A stretch of 64,000 nucleotides of DNA from contig JADKIZ010000007.1 in NCBI GenBank assembly GCA_016722445.1, positions 62,001 to 126,000 on the forward strand, in the 5' to 3' direction. Below are positions 9,722 to 18,798 of the stretch, one piece after another (position 1 is the stretch's first letter; each line of letters opens with the position of its first letter). A program made the position numbers and the translations under genes. Source of the DNA: Flavobacteriales bacterium. Lineage in GTDB: Bacteria > Bacteroidota > Bacteroidia > Flavobacteriales_D > Sanyastnellaceae. The notes under the pieces were generated by a model. It worked only from the letters and a program-made list of their open reading frames with translations. It was not told the DNA's origin and did no database searches.

Positions 9722-10205
9722 CGGCGAACATATCGACCAATATTTCCGCCAACATTACGAAGATGTTGAGGTGAAGTTCAATGCCATGCATTGGAATAAA
9801 CTCAGCGAAGTATTGGTGACAGCTGGTGCAACTGCGGCCGCTGCTGGTGATTCTTTGTCGTTCGGAAAGAAACTTTTGAAATGGATTCGTACACAGAAAA
9901 TTTGGATGGCAGTGGGTTTATCCACGGTGCTGGTTGTGATGGCGATGCTTTGGATGCGAACAGAATCAATACAAGTACGGGAGGAAAAATTACCACTCCT
10001 TCAAGTCATCGATAGTGTACATAAAACAAACGTGACTTTGAAGGCAGATAGTATCAAATTGATCCAACAAAGGCTTGAACGTGATACGGTAGAGATCACT
10101 GGTTTGGTCGATTCTGTGGTGCCATTCAAAATGATGCTGGATAGTTTGGATAGCATGAAGGTAGATTCAGTAAAGAATCCATTAGATCATTTTATATTTT
10201 GGTGA
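9708..10205 (+). CDS. Single-pass membrane protein, probable anti-sigma-like partner
   Basis: The 165-residue product has a soluble N-terminus (about 1-60, acidic, DQYFRQHYEDVEVKFNAMHWNKL), one membrane segment (about 65-84, IWMAVGLSTVLVVMAMLWM) and a periplasmic C-terminus rich in Asp, Ser and Lys. This layout and its position directly after, and overlapping, an ECF-type sigma factor fit a membrane anti-sigma factor. No classical zinc anti-sigma motif (HxxxCxxC) is present, so the role is inferred from context only. Confidence 0.7.
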   Translation: MKEDNGEHIDQYFRQHYEDVEVKFNAMHWNKLSEVLVTAGATAAAAGDSLSFGKKLLKWIRTQKIWMAVGLSTVLVVMAMLWMRTESIQVREEKLPLLQVIDSVHKTNVTLKADSIKLIQQRLERDTVEITGLVDSVVPFKMMLDSLDSMKVDSVKNPLDHFIFW

Positions 10206-10366
10206 GGCACTTTTGATGCTACGTCAAAGTGCGATATGAACTTTTTTGGAGAATACCTTCAGAAATATCACCGAACAATTGACTTCGAGATTCTGTCAAC
10301 GAAATTTGTTTGAACATTCAGTCACAACAGTGTAGAAATCGAATGTAAATTATTCGCACAAGAATA

Positions 10367-11840
10367 TCACGACCTCGCATGCTTCAGCGAAAATATGGTC
10401 ACAATCAAATAACCAATGGTGAGCATGCTGTGGAAAATGAATAATCCAAAGTCATTGTATTTGAAAGCAAGCGTTAATCCCCAAATGAAATAGCACGCCA
10501 TCGCAAATTCGAGTATCGTGAGTGGTGAAATTTTTACTGCACGGTATTTTTTATCGGTCCAGGTGCCTTTGTTGGAATTGATGGCAAACTTGGGTGTCCT
10601 GACAAACGCTGATTTTTTCCCCGTGAATCCTTCCATCACTGCCACAGCATTGTGCAACGAAAGTCCCATACTCACAGATAAGAAGGCTGGATATTCGATG
10701 ATAAACCGACCGAATTTCTTGAAAAAACTATCCATAGGACGCGATACCCAATAGAAAAAACCAAGGATGAAAAAGCTCACCAAAAAGAAAGTGGCTACAT
10801 AAAACGTCCACCACAAATTACCATAGGTGTTTTTAATGATCAACATGGGAACACTCAAAATGGATGTGCCAAGAATGCAAAGGAAAACGACTGAATTCAT
10901 CAGGTGAAATGCGCCGTGTACTTTTTGACCAAACGTGAGATGGGTTGCATTCAACACCTTTGGAAGATTTTTTACAGTGCATTCAGCAGCACCTTTTGTC
11001 CAACGGAATTGTTGTGCTTTGAGTGCATTCATCTCAGCTGGAAGTTCAGATGGTGAGCCGATTTCAGGCAAATAAATAAATTCCCAACCACGCAATTGCG
11101 CACGATAGCTAAGGTCTAAGTCTTCCGTGATGGTATCGCTTTCCCAACCCCTGCATCGTAGATGGTTTTTTGCGCCAAATACCGGCAGTACCATTGAAAT
11201 TGATGAAGTGATGTGATGAATTCCTTCCTACTTGTTCTACTGTAAAGTGTGCATCCAATCCAAACGCCTGAAGCCTTGTCAGCATGGAATATTCTTCATT
11301 GAGGTGTTCCCATCTTGTTTGTACAACTCCAATTTTATCACTGACAAAAAAGAAAGGAACTGTCTGGCGTAAAAAGTCTTTTCTTGGAACGAAATCGGCA
11401 TCGAAAATGGCGGTGAACTCTCCGCGACAAATATCCAAACCATAAGCAAGTGCTCCAGCTTTGAATCCTTTGCGCTCCGGACGTTTCACGTGTTTGATGT
11501 CAATCCCCAAAGCTTGTTTTTCCGCAATTTTTTTTGCTGCTACATCAAAACTCTCATCAGTACTATCGTCCAAAACCTGAATTTCAAGTTTGTCTTTGGG
11601 ATAATCAAATGCACAAACTGCATCGATCAATCTTTCGATCACATACAACTCATTGTATACCGGAAGCTGTATGGTGACCACCGGAAGGTTTTCATCGCTG
11701 ATCACCGGTTTTTTCGCCCGGGTCCAACGCATCTTCACATACTGAATCGCAAGATTCAATTGCACAAGGCTGTACAGAAACAGGAATACGAGAAAACATC
11801 CATAAAGGAAGATCGCGACGATGGAGAGATGGTAGAACAA
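10367..11840 (-). CDS. Membrane family 2 glycosyltransferase (cellulose-synthase-like), two frameshifts
   Basis: The reconstructed product is about 490 residues. After one N-terminal membrane segment comes a processive GT2 catalytic domain: VTIQLPVYNE, QVLDDSTD, DADFVP, FNGTAGIWRK, TEDLDLSYR and QQFRWTKG (the D, DxD, TED and QxxRW motifs). Four or so C-terminal membrane segments follow. Two indels disrupt it. A base is missing in the T6 run 11166-11171 and one in the C4 run 11148-11151 (plus-strand coordinates); together they restore WRK-TIYDAGG-WESDT. It is transcribed away from the lptG-type gene. It probably polymerises or transfers sugars to an envelope glycan; the product is unknown. Confidence 0.87.
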
Positions 11841-12150
11841 TGGAGTTGTGGTTTTTAAACAGGTGCGTGCAAAGATGATATAATCAGGCAGATTGGCAAG
11901 AGGTTTTCTACATGATTTTCAAACGGGTTATGACGATGTCCTACGACCCAAATAACTGGTCTTGAAGGAAGGAATTCTCCCTCAAATGGTTTGAATTCAT
12001 TGGTGTTTCCTTTCCAAATGAACGTGTTTTGGCGTGAAATCTGAATGGCACATTGGACTACTCCGGCTGATTGTAAGTTACATGAAGCACAAATCGTGGC
12101 CGATTTCTGCACTGTTTCTACCTCCAGTTCATCCTCTTCGAATCATAAAA

Positions 12151-12178
12151 TTGGTTTTTAGAAGTTACCTTAACTTTG
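12151..12178 (+). promoter_or_regulatory. Bacteroidota-type promoter for the lptF/G - glycosyltransferase operon
   Basis: TTG at 12151, a 17-bp spacer and TAACTTTG at 12171-12178 match the Bacteroidota consensus with the TAnnTTTG box. The predicted transcription start lies near 12184, about 15 bases before the TTG start codon chosen for the permease. The rest of the 11841-12198 gap contains only overlapping open frames without recognisable domains. Confidence 0.7.
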
Positions 12179-12198
12179 TCACGCTCCATTTTCAGCTA

Positions 12199-13644
12199 TT
12201 GAAGAAGTTATCTGTCTTACTCCTGAAGAGCTATATCGGCCCTTTCGTCATCACTTTTATGGTGGCGATGTTCGTCTTTGAGATGCAGTTCATCTGGGTC
12301 TATCTCGATGAATTGATGGGCAAAGGACTGAGCACCTGGGTCATTGCCAAATTATTGTTCTTCGCTTCAGCCCGTGTCGTGAATATGGCGCTACCGCTGG
12401 CGATTCTGATGAGCAGCATCATGACCATGGGAGCATTGGCAGAGAACTATGAACTCACCGCCATGAAGAGCGCAGGAGTTTCCCTCACCAGAATTTTACG
12501 TCCATTGATTGTGTTTCACATCGGACTTGCTTTGCTGGCTTTTGTTTTTGCCAATAATTTATGGCCGGTCGCCAACCTCAAATGCCGCACGATGTTATTC
12601 AATATCATGAAACAAAAACCATCGTTGAACCTGACGGATGGCGTGTTTTACAATGGTATTGATGGAATCAGTATTCGCGCAGCCAAAAACAATCAAGAAA
12701 CGGGAGAATTAAAGGATGTACTCATCTACGATCACCGTGGTGGTGAAAAGGCTAACAGAACTGTCATCCGTGCCAAGGCCGGTTTGATGGAACAAACAGC
12801 AGACAAACGCTACCTCATCCTGACACTCTTTGAAGGATATAGTTATGATGAACAAAAGGAGAAAAAGTCAAAAAATCCGCAGCATGCCGAATTGAAGGGG
12901 GCTTTTGAAAAGACGATTGTCAGACTGGATTTGAGTTCTTTGGCTTTCTCTGCTGACAATGAGGACCTCATGAAAAATCCCGCGGAAATGATGACCATCA
13001 ATCAGTTGGATGAAGCGCTGGATAGCATGAAGGTAACGGTAGACAGCATTGAACACAATTTCCATCAGGCCAATCTAAAACTGCCTGCATCAAGATTGTT
13101 GATGGTCAATCCGACCGATACATTGCCGACAGCAAATGCGTCGCTGTTTGGTCAGCTCAATATGAAAGAACGAACAAAGGCGATTTCGTTGGCCAAAGAC
13201 AATACACGCAAACAACGCGATGGCATTCAAAGACAGGTGGACGAACTCAAGGGAAGGAAACGCGCCATCAACAGACACAAAATAGAATGGCATCGGAAAT
13301 TTTTCCTCGCCATAGTTTGCATGGTGCTGTTTTTTATCGGAGCCCCACTTGGAGCTATCATCCGTAAAGGTGGATTGGGTATGCCAACGCTTTTTGCACT
13401 TGGTCTGTTCATCTTTTATCAGCTCATTACCATGGCTGGTGAAAGGATGGCCAAAAATGATTTTATTCAGCCATGGCTTGGAATGTGGCTGAGTACATTC
13501 ATATTGTTGCCGCTCGCGATCTGGATTACCTTACGCGCCACAAAAGAAGCAGCTATATTGGGTGATAAACAATGGATGAAAAGCATTCCGCATTTCCTCG
13601 CAAAATTGAATCCTTTCAAAAAAGCTGCGATTAAAGAAGTATGA
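12199..13644 (+). CDS. LptF/LptG-family permease (YjgP/YjgQ), LPS export ABC transporter membrane component
   Basis: The family-typical beginning KKLSVLLLKSYIGPFVITFMVAMFVFEMQFIW is preceded in frame by TTG at 12199, which lies just after a consensus promoter, so I take TTG as start (481 residues). The frame is open to 12034 but that extension would start upstream of the promoter. Three N-terminal membrane segments, a large periplasmic beta-jellyroll-like part (about 150-370) and three C-terminal membrane segments match the family, which extracts LPS from the inner membrane together with LptB. The stop overlaps the next ATG by 4 bp (ATGA), indicating coupling with two glycosyltransferases. 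Confidence 0.88.
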   Translation: MKKLSVLLLKSYIGPFVITFMVAMFVFEMQFIWVYLDELMGKGLSTWVIAKLLFFASARVVNMALPLAILMSSIMTMGALAENYELTAMKSAGVSLTRILRPLIVFHIGLALLAFVFANNLWPVANLKCRTMLFNIMKQKPSLNLTDGVFYNGIDGISIRAAKNNQETGELKDVLIYDHRGGEKANRTVIRAKAGLMEQTADKRYLILTLFEGYSYDEQKEKKSKNPQHAELKGAFEKTIVRLDLSSLAFSADNEDLMKNPAEMMTINQLDEALDSMKVTVDSIEHNFHQANLKLPASRLLMVNPTDTLPTANASLFGQLNMKERTKAISLAKDNTRKQRDGIQRQVDELKGRKRAINRHKIEWHRKFFLAIVCMVLFFIGAPLGAIIRKGGLGMPTLFALGLFIFYQLITMAGERMAKNDFIQPWLGMWLSTFILLPLAIWITLRATKEAAILGDKQWMKSIPHFLAKLNPFKKAAIKEV

Positions 13645-14843
13645 AGATTCTTCAGTTGTGTTTGAAACCACCACTGCCCGCCAAAGACGGAGGCTGCATT
13701 GCGATGAACAACATCACGCAAGGCCTCATTGCCGCTGGTCACAAAGTGAAAATTCTGACCATCTTTACTCAAAAACATGATTTTCTTCCAGATGAAATTT
13801 CTCAAGAGTATCTGGATCAAACTGGTATAGAAGGCGTCTATATCGATACTAGGGTGAATGCCGTGGATGCTTTCTCCAATTTCGTGACATCCGATTCTTA
13901 TAACATCAGTCGATTTTTCAGTACAGATTATGACATCAAACTCACGAAAATTCTGAGGAAAGAACACTTCGATGTCATCCATCTGGAGAGTCTTTTTATG
14001 ACACCATACGTGCCGACCATCCGTCGATATTCGCATACACCCATCGTGTTGAGATCGCACAATTTGGAATTTGTCATTTGGGAAAAAATTGCCCGTGGTA
14101 CCAAGAGTTTTTTCAAAAGGAGATACTTGAATTACCTCACCAAAAAATTGCGTGATTATGAAATCAGCATGTTGAATGAAGTGAGTGGTATTGCAGCGAT
14201 CAGTGAAGAGGATAAAAAAAGAATTCTAGCTTTAGGTGTGCAAAAGAAAATTCGCACCATTCCTTTTGGAATCAACATAGCGGACTATCCGATCGATACA
14301 ACGAAAAAATCGGAAATGGCATTGTTCCATTTGGGGGCCATGGATTGGGGACCAAATCTTGAAGGTATCCTTTGGTTTTTGGAGAAGATCTGGCCACGAA
14401 TCCATGCGAAATACCCTGACTTGAAAATGTATTTGGCGGGTAGAAATATGTCCGATGAAATTCGCCGTACTGAACATCCGAATGTCATCATGGTTGGCGA
14501 AGTGGAAAATGCCATCCATTTTATGCAGTCTAAAGCTATCATGGTTGTCCCATTGTTGAGTGCAGGTGGTATTCGGGTAAAAATTATCGAAGGACTCGCA
14601 CTCGGCAAAGCTGTAATTTCTACAACGTTGGGTGCTGAAGGTCTCGACTGTACCGATCGCACCAATATCATGCTTGCTGATCGCCCGGATGAATGGCTGA
14701 AAGCCCTCGATGAGTTGATGGAAAATCAGGGTCTCACGGAAGAACTTGGTCGCAATGGCCGCATTCATGCGGAACAACATTTTGATATCACGGAAATAAC
14801 TTCCAATCTTGTGAATTTTTACAAAGAGTTGCGCAAGGGATGA
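13641..14843 (+). CDS. Family 4 glycosyltransferase
   Basis: The 400-residue product begins MKILQLCLKPPLPAKDGGCIAMNNI, a GT-B N-terminal Rossmann start with the glycine-containing acceptor loop. The C-terminal half has the donor-binding pattern of GT4 enzymes: MYLAGRNMSDEIRR, NVIMVGEVENA, then VPLLSAGGIRVKIIEGLALGKAVISTTLGAEGL, with the conserved Glu in IIEGLALG. The start overlaps the stop of the LptF/G gene, and the stop overlaps the next glycosyltransferase start, so the three genes form a tight operon. It likely adds a sugar to an LPS or surface glycan. Donor and acceptor cannot be read. Confidence 0.88.
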   Translation: MKILQLCLKPPLPAKDGGCIAMNNITQGLIAAGHKVKILTIFTQKHDFLPDEISQEYLDQTGIEGVYIDTRVNAVDAFSNFVTSDSYNISRFFSTDYDIKLTKILRKEHFDVIHLESLFMTPYVPTIRRYSHTPIVLRSHNLEFVIWEKIARGTKSFFKRRYLNYLTKKLRDYEISMLNEVSGIAAISEEDKKRILALGVQKKIRTIPFGINIADYPIDTTKKSEMALFHLGAMDWGPNLEGILWFLEKIWPRIHAKYPDLKMYLAGRNMSDEIRRTEHPNVIMVGEVENAIHFMQSKAIMVVPLLSAGGIRVKIIEGLALGKAVISTTLGAEGLDCTDRTNIMLADRPDEWLKALDELMENQGLTEELGRNGRIHAEQHFDITEITSNLVNFYKELRKG

Positions 14844-16006
14844 GAATTTTCATGTTGGTTAGCCGGGTTCCATGGCCGCTTGAAAAGGGCGATAAACTGC
14901 GTGCTTACCATCAATTGAAATGTTTATGTGAAAACCATGAAGTACATCTGTGTTGCCTGAATGATGCGGAACTTCATCCTGATGCCATCGCTCAACTTCG
15001 TTTGCTTACACCACATGTCCATGTTTTTCGCTTGAATCGTTTTGTCATGGGATGGCGAATGTTTCGCGCTTTGTTCAGCGATAAACCTTTTCAGGTGCAT
15101 TACTTTTTTCAATCGCATATTCAACATAAAATTCATCAACTGATTCACGATATCCAACCGGATCACATCTATTGTCAGTTGGTCAGAACTTCAGAATACG
15201 TCAAGAATTTACATGGCTTCCGCAAAACCATCGATTACATGGATGCGCTGAGTGCAGGTTATAAACGCAGAATAACATCTTCCCGCTGGTGGGAAAAGCC
15301 TTTCGTCCGCGAAGAGGCCAAAAGACTGAAGAACTACGAGCATCTGATTTTTGATTATTTCGAACATCATGTGATCATCAGTGATCAGGATCAACAACTC
15401 ATTTTTCATCCGGAAAGAAACAGGATCTGCATTGTTCCAAATGGCATCGATGCGGATTATTTTTCTCCTTCGGAAAAAACAACCGAATTTCAGATTGTCT
15501 TTACGGGTAATATGTCTTATCCACCAAATGTGGATTGTAGTATCAGATTGGCGAAAAACATTTTGCCATTGATCCAAAAGGAAATGCCGCACGTCAGACT
15601 TTTGATCGCTGGTGCAAACCCTGCCAGAGAAGTGAAGCAATTGGCATCTGACCATGTTGTGGTGAGTGGGTGGATGGATGATATACGCGATGCATATCGC
15701 AAATCAGTTTTATTTATGGCGCCGATGAGGACTGGCAGTGGTCTTCAGAACAAACTTCTAGAAGCCATGTGTATGAATATGGCTTGTATCACGACGCCTA
15801 TTGCCGCCAATGCCATGAAAGCGAAACACGATGTGAATATGATGATTGGTGAAAGCGATGAAGAGATAGCCTCTTTTGCCATTCAGTTATTGCGAGATGA
15901 GCGCAAACGAAATGAATTGGCACAAGAGGGAAGAACCTTCGCCACCAGCCATTTCAACTGGAACCAAACGGTGAATAAACTCACCGATTTGTTCGTTCGT
16001 CAGTAA
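14840..16006 (+). CDS. Family 4 glycosyltransferase (sugar transferase Stp1-like)
   Basis: The 388-residue product opens with RIFMLVSRVPWPLEKGDKLRAYHQLK, the N-terminal signature of the exosortase/PEP-CTERM-associated sugar transferase (Stp1-like, TIGR03087) group of GT4. The C-terminal part has VFTGNMSYPPNVDC, LLIAGANPAREV, VVVSGWMDDIRDAY and APMRTGSGLQNKLLEAMCMNMACITTPIA, typical donor-site motifs. It overlaps the preceding glycosyltransferase by 4 bp. No exosortase is seen in the window, so the resemblance is to the family rather than to that pathway. The role is presumably glycan assembly together with its neighbours. Confidence 0.87.
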   Translation: MRIFMLVSRVPWPLEKGDKLRAYHQLKCLCENHEVHLCCLNDAELHPDAIAQLRLLTPHVHVFRLNRFVMGWRMFRALFSDKPFQVHYFFQSHIQHKIHQLIHDIQPDHIYCQLVRTSEYVKNLHGFRKTIDYMDALSAGYKRRITSSRWWEKPFVREEAKRLKNYEHLIFDYFEHHVIISDQDQQLIFHPERNRICIVPNGIDADYFSPSEKTTEFQIVFTGNMSYPPNVDCSIRLAKNILPLIQKEMPHVRLLIAGANPAREVKQLASDHVVVSGWMDDIRDAYRKSVLFMAPMRTGSGLQNKLLEAMCMNMACITTPIAANAMKAKHDVNMMIGESDEEIASFAIQLLRDERKRNELAQEGRTFATSHFNWNQTVNKLTDLFVRQ

Positions 16007-16045
16007 TATTGCAATACTTCGGCATTTCGGTCGTTTGCAAATTCC

Positions 16046-16711
16046 ATGACCAAAACTTTTGTCTACCTCTTTGGTGTATGTATGCTGGTTTTTTGCCAGT
16101 ATTCGTCTTTTGCACAGAAATCGGGATTCGGAGCGTTTTATCAATACGGTGCTACTTTAAATCTGGATCAAACCAATCAACATCCTTGGAAACCTCAGGA
16201 TGGATCATCTGCAGGTGTGTATTATCAGTTGGACAATGGAGTGAAGGCTTTGGGATTTCGCGCTTGCCTTTCTGCCCGATGGAATGACATCAAATGGGAT
16301 GTTACCGATCAAATCTATGTGCTCCATAAAAACCGTTCAGTCGAATTGAAGCTCCAATGCACCTTGAGGGCAAATCCTAAAAACATGTTTGGATTAGGAA
16401 TGGCACCAAGGATTGTGACACACTCCGGTTTTGCCCTTGGTGCCAAATCGGTGGCCAGCGGTACCACATATGAATATAACCGCGAATTGTCTGGAATTGA
16501 TGCCAAATTGAACGAATTGAATTCCGCTCTCTGTCTGAGCTGGTATCATGATTTCAACAAGGTCGTTACCATTGGCATACATGCCGATGGAGATATGTTG
16601 CCTTTTTTCGAGGAAAATGTCTCAATTCCCCTCGATGCATCGGGTAGTTTCCACCCTGTGAATGTCAGATTAACATCACTGGCATTGGCTCTCATACTTA
16701 ATGTCAGATAA
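16046..16711 (+). CDS. Predicted outer-membrane beta-barrel protein, hypothetical
   Basis: The 221-residue product has a signal peptide (MTKTFVYLFGVCMLVFCQYSSFAQ, cut near residue 24). The mature part has alternating strands, for example SGFGAFYQYGATLNLD, SSAGVYYQLDNGVKALGFRACLSARW, VELKLQCTLRANPKNMFGLGMAPR, and ends SLALALILNVR. It resembles the outer-membrane beta-barrel superfamily of Bacteroidota; no specific function is recognised. It follows the glycosyltransferase operon by 39 bp and could be co-transcribed with it. Confidence 0.7.
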   Translation: MTKTFVYLFGVCMLVFCQYSSFAQKSGFGAFYQYGATLNLDQTNQHPWKPQDGSSAGVYYQLDNGVKALGFRACLSARWNDIKWDVTDQIYVLHKNRSVELKLQCTLRANPKNMFGLGMAPRIVTHSGFALGAKSVASGTTYEYNRELSGIDAKLNELNSALCLSWYHDFNKVVTIGIHADGDMLPFFEENVSIPLDASGSFHPVNVRLTSLALALILNVR

Positions 16712-16816
16712 TCACTTTCAGAAGTGGCCAACCTGACAGAATTCACTCAATGGCATTCAGGTTGAGAAAGCAGCACGGCGATCCATTAATTTCGCCCAAC
16801 AATTCATTCATTATCC

Positions 16817-17464
16817 ATGAAAAAATCAACCCTTCTCATTTTCGGCCTCATTGGAGCCGTTGTACTTGGTATTGCAGTACTTTATCTCTATGGTGCTGGC
16901 GTTCGCGATAACGCTGTGACAAAACAGGAATCTGTAAACGCAGCCTGGGGCAATGTTCAAAGTGCATACCAGCGCCGAGCTGATCTGATTGGCAACCTGG
17001 TAGAAACGGTGCGCGCTGCTGCTGAAAATGAAAAAGAAATTCTCGTAGGTGTAACTGAAGCCCGCGCGGGTATCAAACATTACGCGGATAGTGTTGGCAA
17101 TATTATTAACCAACAAAGCGAAAAAATCAAAAGAGCAACTTCTCCCGATGATCTTCAAAATAGCGATATGGTGATGATGACTGCTTATGGTGGATTCCGT
17201 GGATTCATCACAGAAAATTATCCTACTGTGCAGTCGACACAAAATTTCTCGGCACTTCAGTCTGAGTTGGAGGGAACTGAAAATAGAATCAACACAGAAC
17301 GCAATCGCTTCAATGATGCGGTAAAAGACTACAACAGTCACATCCGTGGTACATTCAAGCGCATGGGACTCAAACTTGTTTCTGATGAAAGCGATGACTT
17401 CACAGTTCGCAAAGCATTTGAAGCCAAGCCTGGTTCCGAAGAAGCTCCAAAGGTGAAATTCTGA
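16817..17464 (+). CDS. lemA: LemA family protein
   Basis: The 215-residue product has one N-terminal membrane helix (about 5-25) followed by the LemA signature: NAVTKQESVNAAWGNVQSAYQRRADLIGNLVETV, and later YPTVQSTQNFSALQSELEGTENRINTERNRFNDAVKDYN. These helices form a four-helix-bundle-like fold outside the membrane. The last 30 residues end in a charged tail. In many bacteria lemA is next to TPM-domain genes, as here: the following GTG start is only 13 bp away. The molecular role is not established; an envelope-associated function is assumed. Confidence 0.95.
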   Translation: MKKSTLLIFGLIGAVVLGIAVLYLYGAGVRDNAVTKQESVNAAWGNVQSAYQRRADLIGNLVETVRAAAENEKEILVGVTEARAGIKHYADSVGNIINQQSEKIKRATSPDDLQNSDMVMMTAYGGFRGFITENYPTVQSTQNFSALQSELEGTENRINTERNRFNDAVKDYNSHIRGTFKRMGLKLVSDESDDFTVRKAFEAKPGSEEAPKVKF

Positions 17465-17477
17465 TCCGACTGATACA

Positions 17478-17930
17478 GTGAATCCGGAATCTATATTCAC
17501 ACCAGTGGTTCAATCACTGGTTGAAACAGCCATCAAAGCGGCTGAGGCGCATACTTCGTGTGAACTTCGTGTTCATATTGAAGATGAATGTCCAGGCGAT
17601 CCGCTCGATCGCGCTGCATTTATTTTCGCTGAACTACAAATGCACAAAACAGAACTCCGAAACGGAATTCTCATCTATGTGGCACTGGAAAGTCGCAAAA
17701 CGGCAATCATTGGCGATGTTGGCATTAACATGCATGCCGAATCCGGTTATTGGGACCATATCAGAGATGCTATGTTGCCGTTTTTTGTCAATGGAAAATA
17801 TCCGGAAGGAATCGTGACAGCAGTGGAAATGGTTGGTCATAAAATGAAGGCTCATTATCCGGTTAGTCACAACGACATCAACGAATTGCCGAATACCATT
17901 TCCATGCGTCAAAATAAAAAAACGACATGA
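17478..17930 (+). CDS. TPM-domain protein, cytosolic form
   Basis: A GTG start at 17478 gives 150 residues with no signal peptide. The TPM (Psb32/YgcG-type) domain covers almost the whole chain: AIKAAEAHTSCELRVHIED, AAFIFAELQMHKTELRNGILIYVALESRKTAIIGDVGIN and YPEGIVTAVEMVGHKM. It lies between lemA and the exported TPM gene, overlapping the latter by 4 bp (ATGA), which indicates translational coupling. Members of this pair are common next to lemA. Function is unknown; weak phosphatase activity has been reported for a plant member. Confidence 0.87.
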   Translation: MNPESIFTPVVQSLVETAIKAAEAHTSCELRVHIEDECPGDPLDRAAFIFAELQMHKTELRNGILIYVALESRKTAIIGDVGINMHAESGYWDHIRDAMLPFFVNGKYPEGIVTAVEMVGHKMKAHYPVSHNDINELPNTISMRQNKKTT

Positions 17931-18772
17931 GCAAAATCCTTCTCTCTATAGGGCTTTTGTTGTTTTCAATAACGACATGGTCGCAGACTTTGGCCGGCCA
18001 GGAATGTTTCCCTACCCAGGATAAAAGCAAAGTTGTTTACGACGTCGCGGATGCGTTGAATGCAGCTGATGAAGCGGCACTGGAAAAAGATCTGGAGTTG
18101 TTCGCAGTGAATTCGAGCAATGAAATTTTTGTCGTGATCGTTCCTGATCTCTGCGGAATGGATAAGGGTCAGTTCGCTATTGAACTGGGTGAAAAATTCG
18201 GCGTTGGTCAAAAGAATGAAGACAACGGTGTGATGGTTTTGATCAAACCAAAACAACCCGATTCGAAAGGCGAAATTTTTATCGCCATCGGTCGCGGACT
18301 TGAACCCGTTATCACCGATATCGCTACAAAAAATATCATCGAAAATGAGATGATTCCTGAATTTCGCAATAACAACATGGCCGGCGGAATCAATGCGGGA
18401 ATTGTGGTGCTCAAAGCACTTGCTACTGGAGAATACAACTCGGATGAATATGCCAATCATTATAAAAGTGCAGGTAAGGCGGGGGCAGGATTTATTGTTT
18501 TGATTGTACTACTCATCATTTCTGTGGTGCTGCTCATCAAACGCCGCGAAGCGAAACGATACGCACTTCTGAATCACATCACTTTCTGGCAAGCTTGGGC
18601 ATTGCTCAATCGCACCACTTCTTCAGGTTCTACCTGGCGTGACTTCAACTCTGGTCGGGGGCACTTCGGTGGTTGGACAGGGGGCGGCGGTAGCAGCGGT
18701 GGTGGCGGAGGATTTGGCGGCTTTGGTGGTGGTGGAAGTTTCGGTGGTGGCGGTTCTGGTGGTTCCTGGTAA
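17927..18772 (+). CDS. Exported TPM-domain (YgcG-like) membrane protein with glycine-rich tail
   Basis: The 281-residue product has a signal peptide (to about residue 23), a periplasmic TPM domain (VVYDVADALNAADEAALEKDLELFAVNSSNEIFVVIVPDL through ITDIATKNIIENEMIPEFRNNNMAGGINAGIVVL), a membrane helix at about 188-206 (GFIVLIVLLIISVVLLI), and a tail of about 50 residues made mostly of glycine and serine (GGGGSSGGGGGFGGFGG). This architecture is the standard YgcG/TPM form. The start overlaps the previous TPM gene by 4 bp. It most likely acts with LemA at the membrane; the reaction is unknown. Confidence 0.88.
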   Translation: MSKILLSIGLLLFSITTWSQTLAGQECFPTQDKSKVVYDVADALNAADEAALEKDLELFAVNSSNEIFVVIVPDLCGMDKGQFAIELGEKFGVGQKNEDNGVMVLIKPKQPDSKGEIFIAIGRGLEPVITDIATKNIIENEMIPEFRNNNMAGGINAGIVVLKALATGEYNSDEYANHYKSAGKAGAGFIVLIVLLIISVVLLIKRREAKRYALLNHITFWQAWALLNRTTSSGSTWRDFNSGRGHFGGWTGGGGSSGGGGGFGGFGGGGSFGGGGSGGSW

Positions 18773-18798
18773 TTTGTCCTAATAATCAAGTACAGTAT

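Noticed and set aside
11855..12112. 85-codon minus-strand frame upstream of the membrane glycosyltransferase
   Set aside because: It overlaps the opposing promoter region and has no recognised motif; it could be a small gene but nothing supports it beyond length.
12034..12198. Upstream extension of the LptF/G-family frame
   Set aside because: The extension begins upstream of a consensus TTG-N17-TAACTTTG promoter and lacks family similarity; TTG 12199 is the better start.
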